Source: an uncultured Spongiibacteraceae bacterium (GTDB lineage Bacteria > Pseudomonadota > Gammaproteobacteria > Pseudomonadales > CAMLJR01). From it: a stretch of 28,208 nucleotides of DNA. The stretch is from contig CAMLJR010000017.1 in NCBI GenBank assembly GCA_946480345.1, forward strand, positions 1-28,208, read 5' to 3'. The notes beneath the pieces are model-generated. The model saw only the letters and a program-made list of their open reading frames with translations, made no database searches and was not told the origin of the DNA. Position 1 is the first letter of the stretch. Each line of letters starts with the position of its first letter. The position numbers were made by a program, and so were the translations under genes. Positions 1 through 8,379 of the stretch are shown piece by piece.

Positions 1-51
1 GCTTTTAAACTGACTTGAAACTGCTGAAACCGCGATGCACGGTTACAGCGC

Positions 52-591
52 CTATCTTCCGTTAGTTCGTTTGCGCCACTTCTGAATGATGTACCACCGC
101 CATACCAGCGTGATCACTGCGTAAACCAATAAACCCGCCAGTGTGGCTGTCACTGCTAATCCGAGCAGGAGCGGTCGACCAATGCTGGCGATGCGTTCAA
201 TGATCGACATATCGTCGGAAATTGCCGGCGGGCGCAGCGGTTGTGCGGAGTGGTTAGGTAACGGATGAGCGGCGATCCAGCTGCCGAGTCGATACGCGAC
301 GTAATAAATAGGCGGCGTTGTCACGGGATTGGTAACCAATGTGCCGCCGACAGCGGCCGGTATATTGGCACGTAGTAGAATCGCGGCTCCCGCCGCGACA
401 GGCATCTGCCCTGTTGGCAGCAACAATCCGAAAAACACGCCCACCGCAATACCGGTCGAAACGCCTTTGCGTGTCCACAACCGCAATTTGGGGTGGCGCT
501 CGAGCATCGGACGAAATCGCGCGAGCCAGCGATTGCTCATCAGCTGTTCCCACGATGGGCACAGCGATCGCAGGCGCTTGAGTCGCTTCAT
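52..591 (-). CDS. DUF2062 family small membrane protein
   Basis: A 179-residue protein matching the DUF2062 pattern: a basic, soluble N-terminus (residues 1-42), then a long hydrophobic, Gly/Ala/Pro-rich block (about 44-105) that includes LPTGQMP and a TNPVTTPP stretch typical of the family, and a last membrane helix at about 138-165 followed by a basic tail. The biochemical role of DUF2062 proteins is unknown; they are inner-membrane proteins. The ATG is supported by GGAG five bases upstream. It is transcribed away from the RmlD-like gene across a 216 bp gap in which I see no other gene. Family call good, function unknown. Confidence 0.85.
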   Translation of the reverse strand: MKRLKRLRSLCPSWEQLMSNRWLARFRPMLERHPKLRLWTRKGVSTGIAVGVFFGLLLPTGQMPVAAGAAILLRANIPAAVGGTLVTNPVTTPPIYYVAYRLGSWIAAHPLPNHSAQPLRPPAISDDMSIIERIASIGRPLLLGLAVTATLAGLLVYAVITLVWRWYIIQKWRKRTNGR

Positions 592-807
592 GAATGCTCC
601 AAAAGTATCAGGTCCAACGAATAGGTCGGTGAATGTATCGACCGCAATATCGATGCGCCGTGCGGGTTTTCCGGCACTCAGGCGATACGTTACTATGCGG
701 CAAACTTAACTATCACCCTCGGAATCAATATAGGCGCGGATTGTAAGAGATTCGCTCGGTATTTTTATGACGGAATCAGTATTGGGGTATGGCGAGCGGC
801 AGAAATT

Positions 808-1638
808 TTGAAAACCGTCATTATCTGTAGCGAAATTGAACTGCGGCGATCGCTGAAGCTGCAGTTGCTGCAACGCTCGCATGTAGTTCAGTGGATCGAG
901 GCCGCGCATAGCGAAGAATTGCTTAACATCGAAACCGAGGCCGCCGAGTCGCTATTCGTTATCGATTGCGCCAGCGGGGCCAGTGAATCCGCGGCGTTCG
1001 CCGAAGACAAATTCAAGCAAGTGGTACGGCATTGCGCCGATCGTGGCTGGCCTTATTTGTTGTTATCTGATTGTCGAGTGTTTTCCGGCAGCAAACAGCG
1101 TTATCGCGAAGCCGATGAGGTCGAGCCCAACAGTGCGATTGGCGCGACGTTAGCTTTGCGAGAAAAGTTTCTGATTGCCACCCATTCGCAACACCTCATT
1201 TTGCGCGCAGGTCCGATTCTTTCGGGTGCCCCGGACGGCTTGCTCATGCGCTTGCTTGGATTGTTGCGGGCTGGCGGCACGGTGTATGGGTCCAGCGAAC
1301 CGCGCTTCTGTCCGGTCGCCGTCGATGACCTGACCCGCGTAATGTGTGCGATTGCGGATCAGATCGATTGTGCCGCGCAATGCTGGGGTATTTATCACTA
1401 CAACAGTTCCGACGCGACGCCGCCTTATGAGTTTGCCGAAGCCGTGCTGGCAGCGGCGAGCCAATATTGGCCGCTGGTCGATCACGTGCGAATCGCCACT
1501 GCTCCATCCGTCGAGTGGAGTGGCATTTATCCGCAGTTGAACTGTCATTTGATCAGGGACACCTTTGGCATTCAGCAGCTTACCTGGCGTAAAGCCATCC
1601 CCGATTTACTGAAACGAATTCATGCAGGTACTCCATGA
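808..1638 (+). CDS. RmlD-like sugar-nucleotide-binding protein, catalytic motif degenerate
   Basis: A 276-residue protein that follows the RmlD (dTDP-4-dehydrorhamnose reductase) fold along its length: a Rossmann-like first half, a SDCRVFSG segment (about 87-94) where RmlD has STDYVFDG, an LRAGPILSG strand (132-140), and a C-terminal substrate-side region. The family's active-site YxxxK is not visible: the equivalent stretch SAIGATLALRE (109-119) has Ile where Tyr should be and Leu where Lys should be. The N-terminus lacks a GxxGxxG loop. It may be a non-catalytic relative or use another chemistry. The start is TTG; no in-frame ATG gives a better N-terminus. Its end overlaps moaB by ATGA, so it is probably co-transcribed with moaB and moeA. 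Confidence 0.75.
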   Translation: MKTVIICSEIELRRSLKLQLLQRSHVVQWIEAAHSEELLNIETEAAESLFVIDCASGASESAAFAEDKFKQVVRHCADRGWPYLLLSDCRVFSGSKQRYREADEVEPNSAIGATLALREKFLIATHSQHLILRAGPILSGAPDGLLMRLLGLLRAGGTVYGSSEPRFCPVAVDDLTRVMCAIADQIDCAAQCWGIYHYNSSDATPPYEFAEAVLAAASQYWPLVDHVRIATAPSVEWSGIYPQLNCHLIRDTFGIQQLTWRKAIPDLLKRIHAGTP

Positions 1639-2177
1639 GTAAAGCGCAGCAAGGGCCATCGCAGTCTCTCGGTATTGCCGTACTAACGGTATCGGATACG
1701 CGCACCGAAGCAACCGACAGCTCCGGGCAATATCTGGCGCAAGCGCTGCGTGATGCCGGACATCAGCTCGTCGACAAGCGCATCGTTATCGACGACATCT
1801 ATCGCATTCGCGCGGTGCTTTCGGCCTGGATCGCCGAGCCTGCGATTCAGGCCGTGCTGATTACCGGCGGCACGGGTTTTAGCGGACGCGATTCAACGCC
1901 GGAAGCGGTTTCCGTGCTGTTCGACAAATCCATCGATGGGTTTGGCGAGTTATTCCGGCAAATTTCGTACGACGAAATCGGCACGTCGACGATTCAATCG
2001 CGCGCGCTCGCCGGGCTTGCGAATAACACGGTGATTTTCTGCGTGCCGGGCTCGACTAACGCGTGTCGCACCGGATGGGAAAAAATTATTCGCAGTCAGC
2101 TCGACAGCAGCTGCCGCCCGTGCAATTTCGTCGGCGTACTGGCCGTGCGCGAGCGCGGTAACTCGGAACCGAATTAG
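1635..2177 (+). CDS. moaB: Molybdenum cofactor biosynthesis protein B
   Basis: A 180-residue MoaB/MogA-fold protein. Visible signatures are LTVSDTR near the N-terminus, TGGTGFSGRD (77-86) and PGSTNACRTGW (138-148), which form the molybdopterin-binding pocket of the family. The family acts in the cytoplasm late in molybdenum cofactor assembly, adenylylating molybdopterin (MogA) or a closely related role (MoaB). Overall length and motifs fit MoaB better than the longer MogA. Its ATG overlaps the previous stop, and moeA begins one base after its stop, so the three genes form a translationally coupled run. No unusual features. Confidence 0.93.
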   Translation: MSKAQQGPSQSLGIAVLTVSDTRTEATDSSGQYLAQALRDAGHQLVDKRIVIDDIYRIRAVLSAWIAEPAIQAVLITGGTGFSGRDSTPEAVSVLFDKSIDGFGELFRQISYDEIGTSTIQSRALAGLANNTVIFCVPGSTNACRTGWEKIIRSQLDSSCRPCNFVGVLAVRERGNSEPN

Positions 2178-2178
2178 C

Positions 2179-3375
2179 GTGGCATTGACCCCGATCGAAA
2201 TTGCGCTCGCGGAAATAATTGCCGATGCCCGCAGTGTCGCCGATGTCGAAATCGTTGCATTAGCGCAGGCGCGCGAGCGCATCGTCGCGAGCGAACAATG
2301 GTCGCTTGTCGATGTGCCGCCGGCAGCGAATAGTGCAATGGATGGTTATGCGGTGTGCGCAGCGGATGTTGTTCCCGGGCGTCGGTTAGCCGTGACACAA
2401 CGCATCGCGGCTGGCCTTGTCGGCAACGTATTGGAGCGGGGCGAGGCAGCGCGCATTTTCACCGGCGCTGAAATTCCTCCGAATGCCGATGCCGTTGTCA
2501 TGCAGGAGGATTGTCGCGAATCCGATGGCGCTATCGAAATAAATACGACGGTTTCCCGCGGCGATAACATTCGTCCGCGCGGGCAGGATATTCATATCGG
2601 TCAATCATTGGCGCGTCAGGGGCAAGCGCTTTCCGCCGCCGATGTCGCGTTGCTAGCGGCGAGCGGCATTGTCGAGATCCCGGTGTATCGACGCATCAAA
2701 GTGGCGTTGCTCTCGACCGGCAATGAGTTGGTCGAACCGGGTCGGCCGTTAGCGCCAGGTCAAATCTATAACTCGAACCGGCCGTTATTGATCGGATTGC
2801 TCGAAGCACTCGGCTGCGAGGTCGTCGATCTGGGCATCGTCGTCGATACCCCGGAAGCCACCTTGGCGGCGCTCGATCAAGCCGCCAGCGTTGCCGATTG
2901 CGTGATTTCCACCGGCGGCGTCTCGGCGGGGGAAGAAGATCACGTCCGCGCGCAGCTCGAACAACACGGCGAATTGAAGCTGTGGAAGCTCAATATCAAA
3001 CCGGGAAAACCGCTCGCTTACGGCCGCATGCGGGGAACGCCGTTTTTCGGGTTGCCGGGCAATCCCGCCTCGGCATTCGTGACATTCGTGTTGGTGGCGC
3101 AGCCGTACGTAAAAAAATTACAAGGTTGCAACGATATCGAGCCGACCATTTGGCAATTGCCCGCCGCTTTCGATTGGCTTAAGCCCGGTAGACGCCAAGA
3201 ATATCTACGCGCGCGAATCGTCGGCGGTACCAATGGGTTCGAGGTGGATATTTATCCCAACCAAAGCTCGGGGGTGCTCGCTTCGGTGGCGTGGGCGAAT
3301 GCGCTGGTAATCGTATCGCCGCAGCAGTCGATCAAAAAAGGGCAGCTCGTTTCTACACTGGTCTTAGGAGTTTAA
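2179..3375 (+). CDS. moeA: Molybdopterin molybdenumtransferase MoeA
   Basis: A 398-residue MoeA. The enzyme inserts molybdate into adenylylated molybdopterin to finish the cofactor. Family landmarks are in order: NSAMDGYAV (51-59), a FTGAEIPPNADAVVMQED segment, RGQDI, LSTGNELV, the central STGGVSAGEED loop, KPGKPLAYG and GLPGNPAS, then the C-terminal domain IV. The start is GTG one base after the moaB stop, with only a weak ribosome site, so translation likely depends on coupling to moaB. The coding end carries a 13 bp direct repeat around the stop codon, and a strong hairpin terminator follows. Confidence 0.95.
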   Translation: MALTPIEIALAEIIADARSVADVEIVALAQARERIVASEQWSLVDVPPAANSAMDGYAVCAADVVPGRRLAVTQRIAAGLVGNVLERGEAARIFTGAEIPPNADAVVMQEDCRESDGAIEINTTVSRGDNIRPRGQDIHIGQSLARQGQALSAADVALLAASGIVEIPVYRRIKVALLSTGNELVEPGRPLAPGQIYNSNRPLLIGLLEALGCEVVDLGIVVDTPEATLAALDQAASVADCVISTGGVSAGEEDHVRAQLEQHGELKLWKLNIKPGKPLAYGRMRGTPFFGLPGNPASAFVTFVLVAQPYVKKLQGCNDIEPTIWQLPAAFDWLKPGRRQEYLRARIVGGTNGFEVDIYPNQSSGVLASVAWANALVIVSPQQSIKKGQLVSTLVLGV

Positions 3376-3387
3376 CACTGGTCTTAG
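3355..3387 (+). repeat. 13-bp direct repeat, 20-bp period, across the moeA stop
   Basis: ACACTGGTCTTAG occurs at 3355-3367 and again at 3375-3387. The first copy lies in the last codons of moeA; the second begins on the last base of its TAA stop. The arrangement looks like a short tandem duplication of the gene's 3' end. Confidence 0.9.
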
Positions 3388-3406
3388 CGGGGATTTAATG
3401 GGAAAG

Positions 3407-3443
3407 AAGGCGGCGCAAAAACGATGCGCCGCCTTTGGGTTTT
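3407..3443. terminator. Bidirectional rho-independent terminator between moeA and fabB
   Basis: A perfect 11-bp GC-rich stem (AAGGCGGCGCA at 3407-3417 with TGCGCCGCCTT at 3425-3435) and a 7-nt loop. On the + strand it is followed by TGGGTTTT; on the - strand by a short pyrimidine run (TTCTTTCCC). It sits between the convergent ends of moeA and fabB and can end transcription from both sides. Confidence 0.88.
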
Positions 3444-4662
3444 ACTCGGAGAAACGTTCCAGCACCAGACTGGCGTTAGTGCCGCCAAAGCCAAAGCTGT
3501 TCGACAGAACACGATTCAACGTCACGCCGGTTTGCGTGGTGCGCACGATGGGCACGCCATCGGCTTCGGCATCGAGTGTCTCGATGTTCGCCGAGGCAGC
3601 GATGAAGTTGTGTTGCATCATCAACAGGCAATAAATCGCCTCGTGCACGCCCGTCGCGCCAAGCGAGTGACCCGCCAGCGATTTAGTGGAGCTGATCGGC
3701 GGCAGGCCAATCGACGCAAACGTTTCCTTGATCGCGCGCAGTTCCTGAATGTCGCCTGCGGGTGTCGAGGTGCCGTGGCTGTTGATGTAATCGATCGGAC
3801 CCTTCACGCCGGCCATTGCCTGCTGCATACAGCGCTTCGCGCCTTCGCCGCTCGGCGCAACCATGTCGTAGCCATCGGATGTCGCACCGTAGCCAACGAC
3901 TTCGGCATAAATTTTTGCACCACGCGCTTTCGCATGCTCAAGTTCTTCGAGCACGACAATGCCGCCGCCGCCGGAAATAACGAAGCCGTCGCGAGTCGCG
4001 TCATACGGGCGCGATGCCTTGGTGGGGGTGTCGTTATATTTCGACGACAGCGCGCCCATCGCATCGAACAGACATGACAGCGTCCAATGTTCTTCCTCGC
4101 CGCCGCCGGCAAAAATGACGTCCTGCTTGCCCGATTGAATCAGCTCCATGCCATTGCCGATGCAATGGGCGCTGGTGGCGCAAGCAGACGAAATCGAATA
4201 GTTGATTCCCTGGATTTTGAACGGCGTTGCCAGGCATGCGGATACCGTGCTGCTCATCGTCTGCGTGACGCGGTATGGGCCGATGCGTTTGATGCCCTTG
4301 CTACGCAGGATATCGGCGGCTTCGACCAGATTGGCCGATGATGCGCCACCCGAGCCGGCGATGATGCCAGCGCGCGGATTCGACACTTCCGCCTCGCTGA
4401 GACCGGCATCGGCGATCGCTTCCTGCATTGCCAGGTAGGTATAAGCGGCAGCATCGCCCATAAAGCGCAACTGCTTGCGGTCGATCAAGCTGGCGAAATC
4501 GATATCGATCGTGCCTGCGACCTGACTGCGGAACCCGAGCTCTTTGTAATCTTCGCGGAACCGGATGCCGGAACGTCCGGTTTGTAGTGATTCCAAGACG
4601 GTGGGTACGTTATTGCCAAGGCAGGACACGATGCCGATGCCGGTGATGACGACGCGTCTCAT
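3442..4662 (-). CDS. fabB: 3-oxoacyl-[ACP] synthase I (beta-ketoacyl-ACP synthase)
   Basis: A 406-residue condensing enzyme, the same length as Escherichia coli FabB. It elongates cis-unsaturated and saturated acyl-ACP with malonyl-ACP in the cytoplasm. The Cys-His-His active site is visible: Cys161 in SSACATSAH, His296 in [11 protein letters not shown] and His332 in [12 protein letters not shown]. The open frame runs 303 bp further upstream into fabA, but the start at 4662 gives the canonical MRRVVITG N-terminus and has AGAGG upstream. It lies 26 bp after fabA, as in other gammaproteobacterial fabAB operons. Confidence 0.97.
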   Translation of the reverse strand: MRRVVITGIGIVSCLGNNVPTVLESLQTGRSGIRFREDYKELGFRSQVAGTIDIDFASLIDRKQLRFMGDAAAYTYLAMQEAIADAGLSEAEVSNPRAGIIAGSGGASSANLVEAADILRSKGIKRIGPYRVTQTMSSTVSACLATPFKIQGINYSISSACATSAHCIGNGMELIQSGKQDVIFAGGGEEEHWTLSCLFDAMGALSSKYNDTPTKASRPYDATRDGFVISGGGGIVVLEELEHAKARGAKIYAEVVGYGATSDGYDMVAPSGEGAKRCMQQAMAGVKGPIDYINSHGTSTPAGDIQELRAIKETFASIGLPPISSTKSLAGHSLGATGVHEAIYCLLMMQHNFIAASANIETLDAEADGVPIVRTTQTGVTLNRVLSNSFGFGGTNASLVLERFSE

Positions 4663-4688
4663 GAGCAATACCTCTCGAATACGTATTG

Positions 4689-5228
4689 TTATGGGGTGAC
4701 TGCAGCCAGCGCTTCGGTGCCCGCCTGAAACAGGCCAACGCGCAGGTCTTTCGCAGAATAGATGACGGTGCCATCGACCGACACGGTGCCATCGGCGATA
4801 CCCATGATCAGTTTGCGCTCGATAGTGCGCTTGATGTCGAGCTGATAGGTGACCAGCTTCGCCGTCGGCAGAATCTGCCCAGTGAACTTGATTTCGCCGG
4901 CGCCGAGCGCGCGGCCGCGGCCGGGATTGCCTTTCCATGCGAGAAAGAAGCCAACCAACTGCCACATCGCGTCGAGCCCGAGGCAGCCGGGCATCACAGG
5001 GTCACCTGGAAAATGGCACTGGAAAAACCACAGGTCGGGATGGATGTCGAGCTCCGCACGTAGTTCGCCTTTTCCGTAGGCGCCGCCTTCGAGTGAAATA
5101 TGGGTGACACGATCCAGCATCAGCATATTGTCGGTAGGTAATTGGGCATTCCCTGCGCCGAACAGACGGCCATGACCGCATTCGATCAGGTCTTCCTTGT
5201 TAAATGAATGTTGTTGAATCAACGACAT
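4689..5228 (-). CDS. fabA: 3-hydroxydecanoyl-[ACP] dehydratase/isomerase
   Basis: A 179-residue FabA. It dehydrates 3-hydroxydecanoyl-ACP and isomerises the trans-2 double bond to cis-3, the branch point of unsaturated fatty acid synthesis; FabB then elongates the product. The catalytic pair is visible as His72 in [11 protein letters not shown] and Asp86 in GLDAMWQ, two residues later than in E. coli. The open frame extends 225 bp upstream, but only the start at 5228 gives the family N-terminus (MSLIQQHSF...). No strong ribosome site precedes it. It is first in the fabAB operon and divergent from ugd across a 254 bp region rich in dyads. Confidence 0.97.
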   Translation of the reverse strand: MSLIQQHSFNKEDLIECGHGRLFGAGNAQLPTDNMLMLDRVTHISLEGGAYGKGELRAELDIHPDLWFFQCHFPGDPVMPGCLGLDAMWQLVGFFLAWKGNPGRGRALGAGEIKFTGQILPTAKLVTYQLDIKRTIERKLIMGIADGTVSVDGTVIYSAKDLRVGLFQAGTEALAAVTP

Positions 5229-5287
5229 TGAGGGTGTCCGCTGGTGGCTTTTGGGATTACGCGGCGAATGGCCCCGCAAAAGGAACG

Positions 5288-5299
5288 CCATTGTAATGG
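5288..5299. promoter_or_regulatory. Dyad CCATT-GT-AATGG upstream of fabA (operator candidate)
   Basis: Perfect 5-bp arms around a 2-bp centre, 60 bp upstream of the fabA start. A short palindrome of this size can arise by chance. It is listed because two further dyads lie in the same intergenic region (5349-5358 and 5409-5424). No regulator is identified. Confidence 0.3.
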
Positions 5300-5348
5300 T
5301 TGAAAAAGGGATGTCCAGCGCGAGTCTGAGAGGTGCTCCCTGTAACTG

Positions 5349-5358
5349 CATTGCAATG
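5349..5358. promoter_or_regulatory. Perfect 10-bp palindrome CATTGCAATG in the fabA-ugd gap
   Basis: A self-complementary 10-mer whose ATTG/CAAT half-sites resemble the dyads on either side of it. It lies between divergent genes, so it could serve either promoter. Not a recognised FabR or FadR site. Confidence 0.3.
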
Positions 5359-5388
5359 TTGACGTACCATAACGGCCCGTTCGCGATG

Positions 5389-5424
5389 TTGGCATATCGA
5401 TCGCAAATGATTGGCATACCAATC
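5389..5424. promoter_or_regulatory. Two TTGGCATA direct repeats 22 bp apart, second within dyad GATTGG-CATA-CCAATC
   Basis: TTGGCATA occurs at 5389-5396 and 5411-5418, a spacing of two helical turns. The second copy lies inside a perfect 6-bp-arm dyad at 5409-5424. The position, about 60-95 bp upstream of the ugd GTG and about 160-195 bp upstream of fabA, fits an operator for the divergent promoters. No -35/-10 pair is convincing on either strand. Confidence 0.35.
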
Positions 5425-5482
5425 GCATGAGCTTCAGCGCGGCGGAGCCGCATCCCCCCAGCATGGAACAGAGGTCATAGCA

Positions 5483-6832
5483 GTGCATATAGCGGTTGTT
5501 GGAACAGGATATGTCGGTTTGGTGACAGGCGCTTGCTTCACCGAAATGGGAAATAACGTCACTTGTGTCGATATCGACGAGAGCAAACTCGCCAAGCTAC
5601 GGCAGGGGATCATCCCCATTTATGAGCCGGGGTTGGAGGATGTGGTCAAAAGCGCAGTGGGCAATGGCCTGCTGACGTTCACGAATAATATTGCGGATGC
5701 ATTGCAGAAAGCGGAGTACGTGTTCATCGCTGTGGGCACGCCGCCCGGTGAGGACGGCTCGGCCGATTTACAATACGTGCTCGCGGTCGCGCGCGATATC
5801 GGACGCCACTTGCAGCGCTATGCCGTCGTTATCGATAAATCGACTGTACCCGTCGGCACGGCGGAAAAAGTGCAGGCGGCGATCAGTACGGAACTGCAAT
5901 TGCGCGGCGTCGATATTCCATTCGACGTCGTTTCGAATCCCGAATTTTTGAAAGAGGGCGCGGCGGTCGAGGATTTCATGCGTCCGGACCGCGTGATCAT
6001 CGGCACCGATAGCGAGCGCGCTCGCGAAAAAATGGCCGAACTTTACGCACCTTATGTGCGCGCCAACGATCGCCTGCTGATGATGGGCGTCCGCGACGCC
6101 GAAATGACCAAATACGCGGCAAACGCGATGCTTGCCACGCGTATTTCGTTTATGAACGAAATAGCGAGCTTATGCGATCGCATGGGTGTCGATGTTGAGC
6201 AGGTGCGCAAGGGCATCGGTTCGGATAAGCGCATCGGTTACTCCTTCATTTATCCAGGTTGCGGTTACGGCGGTTCGTGCTTTCCGAAAGATGTGCAGGC
6301 GCTGATTCATATGAGCCGGGGCTACGATTTCGAGCCATCGGTGATGGAGGCAGTGGAAGCGCGCAATCAGCGGCAGAAACATGTGCTGTTCGAAAAGATC
6401 AGTGCGCACTTCGGTGGCAAGCTGGAGGGGCGTAAGTTCGGTATTTGGGGGTTGGCATTCAAGCCGGGTACCGATGACATGCGCGAAGCCTCCTCGATTG
6501 TGCTGATCAAATCCCTCGTGCAGGCCGGCGCCATTGTGCACGCATACGATCCGATCGCGCTGGAAACCGCCGCGCGCGAACTGCCGCCGGAATGGGTGGC
6601 CGATGGTCGCGTGGCGCTGCTCAAATACCAGTACGACGTCTTGAAAGAAGCGGATGCGATGGTGCTGGTCACCGAATGGAAACGTTTCCGCCAGCCCGAT
6701 TTCGATGCAATGAAAGATTTGATGCGTGGCTCGGTGATTTTCGATGGTCGCAATCAATACGATCCCGAAGCGGTCGCTGAAGATGGCTTCGTTTATTACG
6801 GCATCGGTCGCGGCCGTCAAAATTCCCTCTAG
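5483..6832 (+). CDS. ugd: UDP-glucose 6-dehydrogenase
   Basis: A 449-residue UDP-glucose dehydrogenase that oxidises UDP-Glc twice to UDP-GlcA with NAD. The N-terminal Rossmann motif VGTGYVGLVTG is at residues 6-16, and the catalytic Cys266 lies in GCGYGGSCFPKD. A central dimerisation helix and the C-terminal UDP-binding domain (GLAFKPGTDDMREA) are present. The frame is open upstream to a TTG at 5411, but the GTG at 5483 puts the Rossmann strand at the N-terminus and has AGAGG upstream. It heads the + strand sugar-nucleotide genes. A run of seven T follows the stop without a clear stem. Confidence 0.95.
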   Translation: MHIAVVGTGYVGLVTGACFTEMGNNVTCVDIDESKLAKLRQGIIPIYEPGLEDVVKSAVGNGLLTFTNNIADALQKAEYVFIAVGTPPGEDGSADLQYVLAVARDIGRHLQRYAVVIDKSTVPVGTAEKVQAAISTELQLRGVDIPFDVVSNPEFLKEGAAVEDFMRPDRVIIGTDSERAREKMAELYAPYVRANDRLLMMGVRDAEMTKYAANAMLATRISFMNEIASLCDRMGVDVEQVRKGIGSDKRIGYSFIYPGCGYGGSCFPKDVQALIHMSRGYDFEPSVMEAVEARNQRQKHVLFEKISAHFGGKLEGRKFGIWGLAFKPGTDDMREASSIVLIKSLVQAGAIVHAYDPIALETAARELPPEWVADGRVALLKYQYDVLKEADAMVLVTEWKRFRQPDFDAMKDLMRGSVIFDGRNQYDPEAVAEDGFVYYGIGRGRQNSL

Positions 6833-6909
6833 TTTTTTTGAAATACTGCTAATGTTTTGAAACTTTTGACAATTGCAGCACCCATCAACGATCAATCAGG
6901 AACCTCAGG

Positions 6910-8322
6910 ATGTTGATTCCAGTACTGTTATCTGGCGGCGTCGGTAGCCGCTTATGGCCTGTCTCGCGCGAGCTGTATCCAAAACAATTTCTGCCGTTGA
7001 CCGGCGATTGCAGTCTGCTTACGCAGACATTGAAGCGCGCGGCGGGAATTGCCGGCGTCAGCGAACCCATCGTGGTTTGCAACGAGGAGCATCGTTTTCT
7101 GGTTGCCGAGCAGTTGCGGCAGAGCGGTACTAAACCGCTGGCGATTCTGCTTGAGCCGGAAGGAAAAAATACGGCACCTGCGGTAGCGGCGGCGGCATTG
7201 CGTGCGCAGGCTGTCGATCCGAAGGCCGTATTGCTGGTGCTACCAGCGGATCATGTCATTCAACAACCCGACGTATTTGCCGCAGCGGTGATGCAGGGAA
7301 TGGACGCCGCAAAAAACGGCTCGCTAGTGACTTTCGGCATCGTGCCGAACGCACCGGAAATCGGTTATGGCTACATCCAGGCCGGCGCTGCCGATTCCAA
7401 CGGTGTGCGCGAACTTCGTCAGTTCGTTGAAAAACCCGATCTTGAAACGGCCAAAAAATATCTCGCGAGCGGTGAATATTTATGGAACAGCGGCATGTTT
7501 TTACTGCGTGCCGATGTGTATCTGGAGGAGCTTGAAGCGCACGTGCCGATCATGCTCGCTGCCGTCCGTAAGGCGCTCGAAAACGCTAAATCGGATCTCG
7601 ATTTTTCGCGATTGGATCCCGTCGCATTTGCGAATTGCCCTAGCGATTCGATCGATTACGCGGTGATGGAAAATACGCGCAAAGGCGTTGTTGTTCCGCT
7701 CGCGTGCGGATGGAGCGATGTCGGCTCGTGGTCGTCGTTATGGGAAGTCGAAGATAAAGATGGCAGCAGCAACGTATTGACCGGCGACGTCATTACGCAC
7801 GATGTCGAGGCCAGCTATATTCGCAGCGAATCGCGTCTGGTCGCAGCGGTCGGTGTGCACAACCTCGTCGTTGTCGAAACTTCCGATGCGGTTTTAATTG
7901 CAGATAAATCAAAAGTGCAGGACGTCAAGCACATCGTTACGGCGTTGAAAAAAAATCGCCGCGACGAAGCGACATTGCACAAACGGGTTTATCGTCCGTG
8001 GGGTTCTTACGAATCGCTCGTCAACGCACATCGTTTTCAAGTAAAGCGAATTATTGTGAATCCCGGCCAGCAATTATCGTTGCAAATGCATCATCATCGT
8101 GCCGAGCATTGGATTGTCGTCAGCGGCACCGCCAAAGTCACCTGCAATGAAAAAGAGTTTTTGTTGGGCGAAGACGAATCGACATACATCCCGCTCGGTA
8201 ATCGTCATCGTTTAGAAAACCCCGGTGTTATTCCTCTCGAAATTATCGAAGTGCAAACCGGTAGTTATCTCGGTGAAGACGATATCGTGCGCTTTCAAGA
8301 TGTGTATGGCCGGAGCCAATGA
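6910..8322 (+). CDS. manC: Mannose-1-phosphate guanylyltransferase / mannose-6-phosphate isomerase (bifunctional)
   Basis: A 470-residue AlgA/ManC/XanB-type bifunctional enzyme. The N-terminal nucleotidyltransferase carries LLSGGVGSRLWPVSR and YPKQF (residues 6-27) and makes GDP-mannose from Man-1-P and GTP. The C-terminal type II phosphomannose isomerase cupin (last ~115 residues) has RPWGSYE, the metal-binding QMHHHRAEHW and a late YIPLGNRHRLENP, and converts Fru-6-P to Man-6-P. With the nearby manB it completes Fru-6-P to GDP-Man. The ATG is preceded by an AGGA-type site. The 77 bp before it contain TTGACA but no acceptable -10, so no promoter is called. Confidence 0.95.
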   Translation: MLIPVLLSGGVGSRLWPVSRELYPKQFLPLTGDCSLLTQTLKRAAGIAGVSEPIVVCNEEHRFLVAEQLRQSGTKPLAILLEPEGKNTAPAVAAAALRAQAVDPKAVLLVLPADHVIQQPDVFAAAVMQGMDAAKNGSLVTFGIVPNAPEIGYGYIQAGAADSNGVRELRQFVEKPDLETAKKYLASGEYLWNSGMFLLRADVYLEELEAHVPIMLAAVRKALENAKSDLDFSRLDPVAFANCPSDSIDYAVMENTRKGVVVPLACGWSDVGSWSSLWEVEDKDGSSNVLTGDVITHDVEASYIRSESRLVAAVGVHNLVVVETSDAVLIADKSKVQDVKHIVTALKKNRRDEATLHKRVYRPWGSYESLVNAHRFQVKRIIVNPGQQLSLQMHHHRAEHWIVVSGTAKVTCNEKEFLLGEDESTYIPLGNRHRLENPGVIPLEIIEVQTGSYLGEDDIVRFQDVYGRSQ

Positions 8323-8379
8323 CAATTTGTTGAATTCAGTTGTCTATGGTTTTTTGTCAATAATTAAAGGGCTAAATTC

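Noticed and set aside
3424..4077. Long open frame antisense to fabB
   Set aside because: Shadow of the GC-rich fabB codons, no recognisable motif, and fabB is certain.
4663..4965. Upstream extension of the fabB reading frame (101 extra residues)
   Set aside because: It overlaps fabA in another frame, is rich in Arg/His of shadow type, and the ATG at 4662 has a good ribosome site and the exact FabB N-terminus.
5359..5387. TTGACG in the fabA-ugd gap as a -35 box
   Set aside because: The hexamer at the right spacing (CGCGAT) is a poor -10.
5229..5453. Upstream extension of the fabA reading frame (75 extra residues)
   Set aside because: No similarity to FabA; the family N-terminus begins at 5228 and the extension covers the regulatory gap.
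6866..6894. TTGACA upstream of manC as a sigma-70 promoter
   Set aside because: No acceptable -10 hexamer at 16-18 bp, and the predicted start site would be too close to the ATG.
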